DNA of 32,916 nucleotides from Flavobacteriaceae bacterium (GTDB lineage: Bacteria > Bacteroidota > Bacteroidia > Flavobacteriales > Flavobacteriaceae), in assembly GCA_021647835.1 (NCBI GenBank), contig JAKITY010000009.1, positions 1 through 32,916 of the forward strand, in the 5' to 3' direction. Shown here piece after piece: positions 1-7,579 of this stretch. The position numbers and the translations under genes were made by a program. The notes below the pieces were generated by a model. The model was not told the origin of the DNA. It saw nothing but the letters and a program-made list of their open reading frames with translations, and ran no database searches. Position 1 is the stretch's first letter; each line of letters opens with the position of its first letter.

Positions 1-468
1 CACACCAATTAAAGGAAGTAGTATTGTAATAATTAAAAATGGAATTCCTAATAAATTGACCTCGTTACCTTTTGCTAATTGAATGATTTCAAAAATAATT
101 ATAGCAAAAATAATTTGACAAAATAAATTTGTAAAGCGAACAACTCTAGTGCTTAATCTATAATTTTTTAAGGCATTGTCTTCTGTGATATTTATTTTGT
201 AATTATGAATATGAGGATATTTATTTATAAAAAAGACACCTGTAAATATTGCAACACCAATAGCAGGAAGAATCCACAAGGTTATTTTGTCTCCAAAACT
301 ATCTGCTTCTCCATTTGCGTTAAAGTGTGTAGCAATGGTTTGTGGTAAATCTGAGTAAACCATTATTGTATAAACTACCATTAGTATTAGTAATGTGGCA
401 GATATTAAATCTACAATAATATCTATTGGCTCTAAAGACAGATCTATTTTTGGTCTATTGGTTTTCAT
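1..468 (-). CDS. DUF1648 domain membrane protein, 3' end cut by window edge
   Basis: This is a partial ORF absent from the ORF track because it runs off the window. Reading from the ATG at 468 gives MKTNRPKIDL and then an open frame of 156 codons to base 1. The motif LPQTIATHFNANGEADSFG is the typical DUF1648 signature (proline, HFN..G..D), between a first transmembrane stretch (about residues 22-40) and a second (about 68-85). More hydrophobic segments follow near residues 120-155. DUF1648 is found in membrane proteins related to the SdpI/YhfC group; its biochemical role is not established. It is the last visible gene of the SPFH operon, starting 10 bases after the DUF4177 stop. The family call is fairly safe, the function is unknown. 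Confidence 0.8.
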   Translation of the reverse strand, partial: MKTNRPKIDLSLEPIDIIVDLISATLLILMVVYTIMVYSDLPQTIATHFNANGEADSFGDKITLWILPAIGVAIFTGVFFINKYPHIHNYKINITEDNALKNYRLSTRVVRFTNLFCQIIFAIIIFEIIQLAKGNEVNLLGIPFLIITILLPLIGV

Positions 469-478
469 CTTGATTTAC

Positions 479-640
479 TTATCTGTTTTTATCTCGCTCA
501 AAAATAATTAAGTGACGATTTACAATACTTATTTCTTTTACGACCCAACCTTCTCTTGCATGATTGTTTAAAACGTCTTCTAACTTTTTTACTGTATTTC
601 TAAAACCTAATGAAGGTGCTACTACTTTATATTCTTTCAT
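479..640 (-). CDS. Small DUF4177-like protein (53 aa)
   Basis: This gene is too short for the ORF track. It reads MKEYKVVAPSLGFRN and ends IIFERDKNR followed by TAA. The pattern of a YKVV strand, an amphipathic helix (VKKLEDVLNNHA), a REGWVVKEI turn and a final strand (RHLIIFER) matches the small DUF4177 fold. Its ATG overlaps the TGA of the upstream 63-aa gene (ATGA), so translation is probably coupled, and the DUF1648 gene follows after 10 bases. It has no signal peptide or membrane segment, so it is presumably cytoplasmic. The function of the family is unknown. Confidence 0.8.
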   Translation of the reverse strand: MKEYKVVAPSLGFRNTVKKLEDVLNNHAREGWVVKEISIVNRHLIIFERDKNR

Positions 641-828
641 GTATCTATATCTTTATCCTCTTTTTTATTAAAAATTGTATATGCAATTATTACTCCAAGA
701 AGTGTTCCGATAAAAGAGCCATAAACAACTCCTATTGCTACATCATTAATAACTGCTCCAATTATAGTTCCGAAACTTGTGCCTAATGCACTACCAATTG
801 CAATACTATATATTTGTTTTTTATTCAT
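637..828 (-). CDS. Small glycine-rich two-helix membrane protein (63 aa)
   Basis: The protein consists almost entirely of two hydrophobic helices (about residues 7-27 and 31-53). They are rich in small residues with GxxxG-like spacing (GSALGTSFGTIIGA, GSFIGTLLGV), as in glycine-zipper membrane proteins. A charged tail (NKKEDKDIDT) closes it. It starts one base after the SPFH gene stop and overlaps the DUF4177 start by four bases, so it is inside the operon. I do not recognise a specific family. The packing motif suggests self-association in the inner membrane; this is inference. Confidence 0.7.
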   Translation of the reverse strand: MNKKQIYSIAIGSALGTSFGTIIGAVINDVAIGVVYGSFIGTLLGVIIAYTIFNKKEDKDIDT

Positions 829-829
829 T

Positions 830-1690
830 CTAATGACTCAAAGTTCCTGTATTTAAAACTGGAGAAACCTCTTTATCTCCACATAAAATAACCATAAGAT
901 TACTTACCATTGCTGCTTTACGTTCATCATCTAAATCTACAATTTGTTTTTTGCTTAGTTCTTCTAAAGCCATTTCTACCATGCTTACAGCTCCTTCAAC
1001 AATTTTATGTCTTGCAGCAACAATTGCTGTTGCTTGTTGACGTTTTAGCATAGCATTTGCAATTTCTTGAGCATAGGCCAAATAGCCAATTCGTGCTTCA
1101 AGAACTTCAATTCCTGCCATTGAAAGACGTTCTGAAAGTTCTTTTTCTAATGCTTGACTAACTTCATTTACACTTGCTCTTAAGGTAATTTCTTCTTCAC
1201 TTCCTTCGTCATTAAAATTATCATAAGGGTATAAACTTGCTAATTTTCGTACTGCAGCATCTGATTGTACACGTACAAAGTTTTCGTAATTATCAACATC
1301 AAAAGCAGCTTTGAATGTATCTTTTACTTTCCAAACAAGGATGGTACTTATCATAATTGGATTTCCTAATTTATCATTCACTTTTACACGTTCACTATCA
1401 AAATTGCTTGCGCGTAGTGAAATTAATCGTTTTTTATAAAAAGGATTTGCCCAATAAAACCCGTTTTCTCTGACTGTTCCTATATATTCTCCGAAGAGTA
1501 GTAATACTTTAGAAGTGTTTGGATTTACCAAGAAGAATCCTGGAATTGTGATGATGAATAATAGTATTGCTGGAATTATTATAAACGGATTTTCTTGTGT
1601 GATTCCATAAACAATAATTACAATAAAGGCTAATAGAGCAAATAACATTAAATAGCCACTTGATGTTTTTATAACTTTTTCTTCTGTCAT
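830..1690 (-). CDS. SPFH/band 7 (stomatin-like) membrane protein
   Basis: A 286-aa protein with two N-terminal membrane helices (about residues 13-30 and 35-53). A band-7/SPFH domain follows, from VNPNTSKVLLLFGEYIGTV through NPIMISTILVWKVKD to roughly residue 200. The helix rich in Ala and Glu (ERLSMAGIEVLEARIGYLAYAQEIANAML) is typical of the SPFH C-terminal coiled coil. Family members form oligomeric scaffolds in the inner membrane and often control proteases or lateral membrane order; the partner here is not evident. It is the first gene of a four-gene operon. The promoter at 1728-1760 matches the flavobacterial consensus well. Confidence 0.88.
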   Translation of the reverse strand: MTEEKVIKTSSGYLMLFALLAFIVIIVYGITQENPFIIIPAILLFIITIPGFFLVNPNTSKVLLLFGEYIGTVRENGFYWANPFYKKRLISLRASNFDSERVKVNDKLGNPIMISTILVWKVKDTFKAAFDVDNYENFVRVQSDAAVRKLASLYPYDNFNDEGSEEEITLRASVNEVSQALEKELSERLSMAGIEVLEARIGYLAYAQEIANAMLKRQQATAIVAARHKIVEGAVSMVEMALEELSKKQIVDLDDERKAAMVSNLMVILCGDKEVSPVLNTGTLSH

Positions 1691-1727
1691 GATATGTTTG
1701 ATTTATTACGATATTAAAATGATATCA

Positions 1728-1760
1728 CAAAGATATAATATATTATTTCTATTTTCCAAA
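1728..1760 (-). promoter_or_regulatory. Bacteroidetes-type promoter of the SPFH operon
   Basis: On the minus strand there is TTTG (1757-1760), a 21-base spacer and TATCTTTG (1728-1735). This is a perfect match to the TTTG-N19-21-TAnnTTTG primary promoter of Bacteroidetes. The -7 box lies about 38 bases upstream of the SPFH ATG. Confidence 0.72.
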
Positions 1761-1807
1761 TATTTTATCAAATTTATTTTTAACTTAGCAAAAATTAAAT
1801 TTTATAT

Positions 1808-2590
1808 ATGAAAACAAAGATTATATACTTACTGATTATTTTAATGACATTTTCTTATCAAGCAAATGCAAAAAAAATATGGGGAGCAAAAGGACATAGA
1901 GTTGTTGGAACAATTGCAGAAGACTATCTAAAACCTAAGACAAAGAGAAAATTACGGAAACTCCTCAAAAGAAAGACTTTGGCTTTTCTATCTACCTATG
2001 CTGATGAGATAAAATCTGACAAACGCTACAATAAGTTTCGAACTTGGCACTATATTAACATGCCTTTAGACGAAGATTACGACCCTTCAAAGGCAAATCC
2101 TAAAGGAGATATGGTAACTGGAATTGAGTATTGTAAGAAAATAATAAAGGATGAAAATTCATCTGATGATGATAAAGCCTTTTATTTAAAAATGCTAATT
2201 CACCTTATAGGAGATTTGCATCAACCAATGCATATAGGACTTGCAGAAGATAGAGGAGGAAACGATTTTAAAGTACAATGGCACTATAAAGACACCAATT
2301 TACATGCCGTATGGGATTTTAGAATAATTGATCGATTTGATATGAGTTATAAAGAATTAGCTGAAAATGCTGATATTTTAACAAGAGATCAAATAAAGAA
2401 ACTACAAGAAGGAACTGTGATAGATTGGGTTAATGAAGTTCATGTCTTATCAAGAGAAGTTTATAAAAGCGCAGAAAAAGGTGAAAACTTACGTTACCGT
2501 TATTCATATAAGTATATGAATGTTGTTCGTTCACAATTACAAATAGGAGGTATTAGACTTGCCAAAGTGTTGAATGATTTGTTTAAATAA
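1808..2590 (+). CDS. Secreted S1/P1-type zinc nuclease
   Basis: A 260-aa protein with a signal peptide (MKTKIIYLLIILMTFSYQANA). The mature part starts KKIWGAKGHRVVGTIAE, the hallmark N-terminus of S1/P1 nucleases, in which a Trp at or near the new N-terminus and a following His bind zinc. Further zinc-ligand motifs are visible in order: Asp in TYADEIKSD, HYINMP, HLIGDLHQPMH and NLHAVWD. The family hydrolyses single-stranded DNA/RNA and 3'-nucleotides through a trinuclear zinc site. In marine flavobacteria it is an exported enzyme thought to help nucleic acid and phosphate scavenging. It is monocistronic, with a terminator immediately downstream. The normal family length is about 260-270 residues, so it looks intact. 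Confidence 0.92.
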   Translation: MKTKIIYLLIILMTFSYQANAKKIWGAKGHRVVGTIAEDYLKPKTKRKLRKLLKRKTLAFLSTYADEIKSDKRYNKFRTWHYINMPLDEDYDPSKANPKGDMVTGIEYCKKIIKDENSSDDDKAFYLKMLIHLIGDLHQPMHIGLAEDRGGNDFKVQWHYKDTNLHAVWDFRIIDRFDMSYKELAENADILTRDQIKKLQEGTVIDWVNEVHVLSREVYKSAEKGENLRYRYSYKYMNVVRSQLQIGGIRLAKVLNDLFK

Positions 2591-2603
2591 TAAAATAGAA
2601 AAA

Positions 2604-2624
2604 CGCTCCATTTGGAGCGCTTTT
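2604..2624. terminator. Bidirectional terminator between convergent genes
   Basis: The hairpin CGCTCC-ATTT-GGAGCG is preceded by an A-run and followed by CTTTT. It lies between the nuclease stop (2590, plus) and the DUF6249 stop (2648, minus), so it can serve both. Confidence 0.8.
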
Positions 2625-2647
2625 CATGATGGTAACTTAAAGTTTGG

Positions 2648-2989
2648 TTACTTGTCTAAGTTTTTTGTCATATTAAACCCAGCAAATAATCCAATTCCAG
2701 CGGTAGTAAAGATAGTTGCAGGATAAATACTGTCACCTAATGAAGTATAGTGATCTAAAATCGTAGCAAGAAAGATTCCAATTCCAATTCCCATTAAAAG
2801 TAAGGCAACATTCAAGATGAAAACTTTCCATATTGGTGCAGTCTCTCTATTGCCTTTATTAAATATATCTGCTCCAACACCTTTTTCTATAAGTGCCATT
2901 CTTTCTTTATTTCTTGTTGAAAAGAATAGGTAAATGACTCCAAATATTAAACCGAACATTACTGGTATTATAATTACTTCTGATCCCAT
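2648..2989 (-). CDS. DUF6249 membrane protein beside the ECF sigma gene
   Basis: A 113-aa protein with three predicted membrane helices (about residues 4-24, 53-77 and 88-106). The cytoplasmic linker RNKERMALIEKGVGADIF (arginine/lysine stretch plus MALIEKG) is characteristic of DUF6249 proteins. These sit beside sigma factors and small membrane proteins in many Bacteroidetes. Its function is unknown. It is transcribed divergently from the ECF sigma gene, and both promoter regions carry the same TGTAACC-N17-GTCWTA pattern, so it is probably part of the sigma regulon. It may sense or relay a membrane signal to the sigma/anti-sigma pair; this is inference. Confidence 0.8.
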   Translation of the reverse strand: MGSEVIIIPVMFGLIFGVIYLFFSTRNKERMALIEKGVGADIFNKGNRETAPIWKVFILNVALLLMGIGIGIFLATILDHYTSLGDSIYPATIFTTAGIGLFAGFNMTKNLDK

Positions 2990-3030
2990 GATTGTCTTTT
3001 TTAATGATTAATTTTAATGTTTTACGATAA

Positions 3031-3060
3031 TATGACTTTAATAACTTCGTTGGGGTTACA
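3031..3060 (-). promoter_or_regulatory. Candidate ECF-type promoter for the DUF6249 gene
   Basis: On the minus strand there is TGTAACC (3054-3060), 17 bases, then GTCATA (3031-3036), about 42 bases upstream of the ATG. The -35 element carries the AAC core common to ECF sigma factors. It mirrors the element in front of the sigma gene itself. Confidence 0.55.
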
Positions 3061-3093
3061 GAAAAAGCAAATTATTATTTTTCCTGATATAAT

Positions 3094-3123
3094 TGTAACC
3101 TTTTATAATGTAATATAGTCTTA
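3094..3123 (+). promoter_or_regulatory. Candidate autoregulatory ECF promoter of the sigma gene
   Basis: TGTAACC (3094-3100), exactly 17 bases, then GTCTTA (3118-3123). The same architecture faces the other way at 3031-3060. The start site predicted from the -10 element falls at or next to the ATG at 3130, so the mRNA may be leaderless. Confidence 0.55.
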
Positions 3124-3129
3124 CTATTG

Positions 3130-3711
3130 ATGGCACATAATAATGACGATTATTATATAGAAAAAACTCTAAAAGGAGATACAAATTCTTTTGGTATCTT
3201 GGTAGAAAGATATCAAAACTTAGTATTTTCTTTGGCTATTAAAATGTTGAAGAATAGAGAAGAATCAGAAGAGGTTTCGCAAGATACATTTATAAAAGCA
3301 TATAAATCATTAAAAAGTTTTAATGGCGAATCTAAATTTTCTACTTGGATATATAGAATTGCGTATAATACATCTTTAGATAGGATGAAAAAGAATTCGA
3401 GATTCAATAACTCTATAGAAATAGATAATATTCCATCGAAGGATATTCAATTAACAGATACTATTTTTGAAGGAATAGAAAGAAAAGAGCGAAGTGAAAT
3501 AGTACAACGATGTATGAACCAATTACCAGAAGATGAACGTGTCATTTTACACTTATTTTATTTTGAAGAGTTAAGTTTGAAAGAAATAGGAACTATAGTT
3601 TCAATAACTGAAGGGAATGTGAAAGTAAAATTATTTAGAGCGAGAAAGAAATTATTTAGTATATTTAAAGAGTCAGTTTCATCTGAAATTTATAGCAATT
3701 ATGAACGATAA
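3130..3711 (+). CDS. ECF-type RNA polymerase sigma-70 factor
   Basis: A 193-aa protein. Sigma region 2 spans about residues 18-85: NSFGILVERYQNLVFSLAIKML, EESEEVSQDTFIKAYKSL and FSTWIYRIAYNTSLDRMKK. Region 4 is the C-terminal helix-turn-helix (PEDERVILHLFYFEELSLKEIGTI, then EGNVKVKLFRARKKL). Region 3 is missing, as expected for ECF factors. The ORF track begins at a TTG (3127); the adjacent ATG at 3130 is preferred. The gene overlaps the next gene by 11 bases, the usual sigma/anti-sigma arrangement. The upstream promoter suggests autoregulation. The signal it responds to cannot be read from the sequence. Confidence 0.93.
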   Translation: MAHNNDDYYIEKTLKGDTNSFGILVERYQNLVFSLAIKMLKNREESEEVSQDTFIKAYKSLKSFNGESKFSTWIYRIAYNTSLDRMKKNSRFNNSIEIDNIPSKDIQLTDTIFEGIERKERSEIVQRCMNQLPEDERVILHLFYFEELSLKEIGTIVSITEGNVKVKLFRARKKLFSIFKESVSSEIYSNYER

Positions 3712-4108
3712 AGAAAGAGATTTATTAGATGATTTTACTAATAAATTGGTGAAAGAATTACCTTCTGAACAACCTTCGTCAGCATTATTAAACAATGTGA
3801 TGAATGCTGTAAATAATATAAAAGTAAAAGAAAATGAAGTCTGGAAACCTTTAATTTCTACTAAAGGGTGGTTTTTGATTATTGTTTCAATAATTAGTTC
3901 AATGTTTATGCTTTTAAAAACAGAACCAATAAAATCACCTGAATTCGTATCAAAAATTGATGCAAGTAAACTGTCAAACTTATTCTCATTTGACTATTCG
4001 TTAAATTTCACAACATCTAATACTGTAATTTACGGATTCCTATTTTTTGCAATAATGATGACAATTCAGATAGTTTATCTTAAGAACTACCATAATAAAC
4101 AGTTTTAA
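3701..4108 (+). CDS. Putative membrane anti-sigma partner (135 aa)
   Basis: A charged cytoplasmic N-terminus (about residues 1-50: KERDLLDDFTNKLVKELP) is followed by two membrane helices (about 56-72 and 108-127) with a roughly 35-residue segment between. There is no ZAS-type HxxxCxxC zinc motif, so it is not a classical zinc anti-sigma factor. The 11-base overlap with the ECF sigma gene and the membrane topology make it the likely anti-sigma regulator. Its stop lies two bases from the stop of the convergent pyruvate carboxylase gene, so there is no room for a separate terminator. The role is inferred from position only. Confidence 0.65.
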   Translation: MNDKERDLLDDFTNKLVKELPSEQPSSALLNNVMNAVNNIKVKENEVWKPLISTKGWFLIIVSIISSMFMLLKTEPIKSPEFVSKIDASKLSNLFSFDYSLNFTTSNTVIYGFLFFAIMMTIQIVYLKNYHNKQF

Positions 4109-4110
4109 AC

Positions 4111-7100
4111 TTACTCTAAAGTTAAAATCAAATCATCTTGCATTACCATTTTACCTCCAGTTAAAGAAACAGATTTTACCTTTCCGCTTTTGGTAGCAGT
4201 AACTGTAGTTTCCATTTTCATAGCTTCAATTACAAATAAAGGGTCGTTTTCTTTTATTTTATCTCCTTTTTTGACCAATAGCTTATAGAGCAATCCTTGT
4301 AAAGGCGCTCCAATTTCATTGTCATTATCGGCATCAACCTTAGTGTTTTCAATTTTTTCAATTTTTAGCGATTTGTCTTTTACGTCAACAGATCTATTTT
4401 CACCATTCACTTTAAAGAAAACAGTTTTTATGCCTTCTTCATTGGCGCTTCCAACAGATAAAAGTTTTACTAAAACTGTTTTTCCTGGTTGAATTTCAAC
4501 TAAAATTTCCTCACGAATATCCATTCCATAAAAGAAATTTTTTGTTGGTATTGTTGCCAAGTTCCCATATTCTTTATAAATTTTATGTGCTTGCTCAAAA
4601 ACTTTAGGGTATAAACTATAAGAAAGGAAATCTTCAAACTCAATAGGTCTTGTAAACCCCTTTTGAAATTTTTTCTCAAAAATTTTATACGCAACATCAA
4701 AATCAACAGGTTCTAAATGTGCATTTGGTCTATTTTTATAAGGTTTTTTATCTCTTAAAATTATTTTTTGAAGTTTCTTTGGGAATCCGCCTACAGGTTG
4801 ACCCAAATCACCTTTGAAAAAACTAATTACCGATTCAGGAAAAGAGATTTCATGACCTTTTTCCATTACATCATTTGGAGTTAAATTATTGGTAACCATA
4901 AATATTGCCATATCTCCAACAACTTTCGAACTTGGCGTAACTTTCACCAAGTTTCCAAACATATTATTTACTTCTTCGTACATTTTTTTGACATCACCAA
5001 ATCGATCTCCAAGACCTAAAGCAGTTGCTTGCGGACGTAAATTTGAGTACTGTCCTCCAGGAATTTCATGCTGAAAAACTTCGGCAGTTCCTGATTTTAA
5101 TCCAGATTCAAAAGGATAATAATATTCTCTAATATCTTCCCAATAATTTGAGAATTGATTTAATGTATTTAAGTCAAAATCATGAAAACGCTCATGATGT
5201 TTCAACATTTCTACAATCGAATTAAAATTTGGTTGTGAAGTTAAACCAGATAATCCGCCAAGGGCAACATCAACAACATCAACGCCATTTTCTATGGATT
5301 TTAGATAGGTTGCAGATTGTAAAGAAGAGGTGTCGTGTGTGTGTAAATGAATAGGGATACTTACCGCATCTTTTATCGCAGGAATCAATTCTGCAGCAGC
5401 ATAAGGTTTTAAAAGTCCTGCCATATCTTTAATGGCAATCATATGTGCGCCAGCGTTTTCTAAATCTTTTGCAAGTTGCGTATAATATTTTAGATTGTAT
5501 TTGGTATTATTTTTGTCTAATAAATCTCCTGTGTAACTAATCGCTGCTTGTGCAATTCCACCAGTTTGATTTCGCACGTATTTGATGCTTGGCTCCATTG
5601 CTTTTACCCAATTTAAGGAGTCAAAAATTCTAAAAATATCTACACCATTTTCCCAAGATTTTATAACAAATTTTTCTATTAAATTATCAGGATATGCTTT
5701 GTAACCAACTCCATTTGAGCCTCTTAATAGCATTTGAAATAAAATATTTGGAATTGCTCTACGAAGATCTCTCAAGCGGGTCCAAGGGCTTTCGTGTAAG
5801 AAACGTAAACACACATCAAAGGTTGCTCCTCCCCAAACTTCCATGCTAAATGTGTTTGCATGATTTTTAGCAAAACTTTCTGCAACTTTATACATATCAT
5901 AAGTTCGCATACGAGTTGCTAACAAAGATTGATGTGCATCTCGCATTGTAGTGTCAGTAAAATGAATTTTGTTTTCATCTTTAAGCCAATTACAGAATTT
6001 TTCTGCTCCCATTTCGGTAAGCATGTCTTTTGTTCCCTTTGGATATTCAGATAGATGGTTGTATGTCGGTATTTTAGGGGTTCTAAATTCTTTATTTTTA
6101 TCGATAAATTTTACATCAGTATTTCCGTTTACGATAACTTCACCTAAATATTTAGTCAATTTTGTGGCTCTATCTTGTGATAATTTTATTTTGAATAACG
6201 AAGGTGTATTTTGAATAAAATTGACCGTTACTTTGCCGTCAATAAAAGTTTTATGCTGAATGACATTTTGTAAAAAACGGATATTTGTTTTTACACCTCT
6301 GATTCTAAATTCTTTCAAGGCTCTTACCATTTTACGTGTTGCTCCATCGAGAGTTCTGCCATGAGCAGATACTTTGACTAACATTGAGTCAAAAAACGGA
6401 CTTATTTTTGCCGATTGATACACGCTTCCTGCATCCAATCGAATACCCATTCCTGCGGCACTTCTATAAGTGCTTATAGTACCATAATCTGGAGTGAAAT
6501 TGTTTTCAGGATCTTCAGTTGTAATTCTACATTGTAAAGCAAAACCATAAGTTCCTAGCGATTCTTGATTATAAATCTTTATTTGTTTGCCATTCAGTTT
6601 GTAATTTCCAGCAATAAATATTTGCGTTTTTACCAAGTCAATTCCAGTAACCATTTCGGTAACAGTGTGCTCAACTTGTATTCTTGGGTTTACTTCAATA
6701 AAATAAATGGTGTCATTTTCATCAACCAAAAACTCAACAGTACCAATATTATTGTAATTTACTTCTTTGGCAATGTCAATGGCATACTTATAAAGACTTT
6801 GTTTGACCTTATCAGAAACATTGAAAGAAGGTGCAATTTCAACTACTTTTTGATGACGCCGTTGTACCGAACAGTCACGTTCGAATAAATGTCGAATGTT
6901 ACCATGATTGTCAGCAACTATTTGAACTTCAAGATGCTTTGGATTTTCAACATATTTTTCGAGAAACATAGTATCATCACCAAATGCGTTTTTAGATTCA
7001 TTTCTTGCAGAATCAAAGTTCATTTCTAAATCTTTAGGAACTCTTATGATACGCATTCCTCTTCCGCCTCCTCCAGAAGCGGCTTTTAGCATCAACGGAT

Positions 7101-7563
7101 AACCTATTTTACTGGCTTCGGATAAGGCAATTTTTAGAGATGTAAGTTTTTTCTTGTTACTTTCAATAATTGGAACATTACATCTTACTGCTATTTTTTT
7201 AGCAGTAATTTTATCTCCAAGTGCGTCCATTACTTCAGGTCTTGGTCCTATAAAAACGATGTCATTTTCTGCACATTTACGAGCAAATTCTGAGTTTTCT
7301 GACAAAAATCCATATCCTGGATGAATAGCATCTACGTTTTTATTTTTCGCAAGGTTGATAATTTCATCAATATCTAAATAAGGTTTTAAAGGCTGATTTT
7401 CATTACCTATTTGGTAAGATTCATCTGCTTTATAACGATGTTGAGAGTATCTATCTTCGTAAGTAAACATGGCAACAGTTTGGATGTTAATCTCTGTGCA
7501 TGCTCTTAAGATTCTAATAGCAATTTCTCCTCTATTAGCAACTAATATTTTTTTAATTTTCAT
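4111..7563 (-). CDS. pyc: Pyruvate carboxylase
   Basis: A full-length 1150-aa single-chain enzyme. The order is: biotin carboxylase domain (MKIKKILVANRGEIAIRI, the glycine-rich ATP loop KAASGGGGRGMRI, EKYVENPKHLEVQI, EVNPRIQVEHTVTE), carboxyltransferase domain from about residue 530 (FTDTTMRDAHQSLLATRMRT, MEVWGGATFDVCLRFL, HLHTHDTS), the PYC/OADA linker domain, and a C-terminal biotinyl domain. The motif EAMKMET is biotinylated on K1116. It converts pyruvate, ATP and bicarbonate to oxaloacetate in the cytoplasm, replenishing the TCA cycle. It follows the 353-aa kinase-like gene by 16 bases, so the two are probably co-transcribed. Confidence 0.98.
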   Translation of the reverse strand: MKIKKILVANRGEIAIRILRACTEINIQTVAMFTYEDRYSQHRYKADESYQIGNENQPLKPYLDIDEIINLAKNKNVDAIHPGYGFLSENSEFARKCAENDIVFIGPRPEVMDALGDKITAKKIAVRCNVPIIESNKKKLTSLKIALSEASKIGYPLMLKAASGGGGRGMRIIRVPKDLEMNFDSARNESKNAFGDDTMFLEKYVENPKHLEVQIVADNHGNIRHLFERDCSVQRRHQKVVEIAPSFNVSDKVKQSLYKYAIDIAKEVNYNNIGTVEFLVDENDTIYFIEVNPRIQVEHTVTEMVTGIDLVKTQIFIAGNYKLNGKQIKIYNQESLGTYGFALQCRITTEDPENNFTPDYGTISTYRSAAGMGIRLDAGSVYQSAKISPFFDSMLVKVSAHGRTLDGATRKMVRALKEFRIRGVKTNIRFLQNVIQHKTFIDGKVTVNFIQNTPSLFKIKLSQDRATKLTKYLGEVIVNGNTDVKFIDKNKEFRTPKIPTYNHLSEYPKGTKDMLTEMGAEKFCNWLKDENKIHFTDTTMRDAHQSLLATRMRTYDMYKVAESFAKNHANTFSMEVWGGATFDVCLRFLHESPWTRLRDLRRAIPNILFQMLLRGSNGVGYKAYPDNLIEKFVIKSWENGVDIFRIFDSLNWVKAMEPSIKYVRNQTGGIAQAAISYTGDLLDKNNTKYNLKYYTQLAKDLENAGAHMIAIKDMAGLLKPYAAAELIPAIKDAVSIPIHLHTHDTSSLQSATYLKSIENGVDVVDVALGGLSGLTSQPNFNSIVEMLKHHERFHDFDLNTLNQFSNYWEDIREYYYPFESGLKSGTAEVFQHEIPGGQYSNLRPQATALGLGDRFGDVKKMYEEVNNMFGNLVKVTPSSKVVGDMAIFMVTNNLTPNDVMEKGHEISFPESVISFFKGDLGQPVGGFPKKLQKIILRDKKPYKNRPNAHLEPVDFDVAYKIFEKKFQKGFTRPIEFEDFLSYSLYPKVFEQAHKIYKEYGNLATIPTKNFFYGMDIREEILVEIQPGKTVLVKLLSVGSANEEGIKTVFFKVNGENRSVDVKDKSLKIEKIENTKVDADNDNEIGAPLQGLLYKLLVKKGDKIKENDPLFVIEAMKMETTVTATKSGKVKSVSLTGGKMVMQDDLILTLE

Positions 7564-7579
7564 AGTGTTGATAGTTTAG

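Noticed and set aside
3127-3129. TTG start for the sigma factor (MMAHNN in the track)
   Set aside because: The ATG directly after it is the more likely start; TTG adds only one residue.
6565-6888. 107-aa plus-strand ORF inside pyc
   Set aside because: It lies antisense to the conserved biotin carboxylase domain; no independent evidence.
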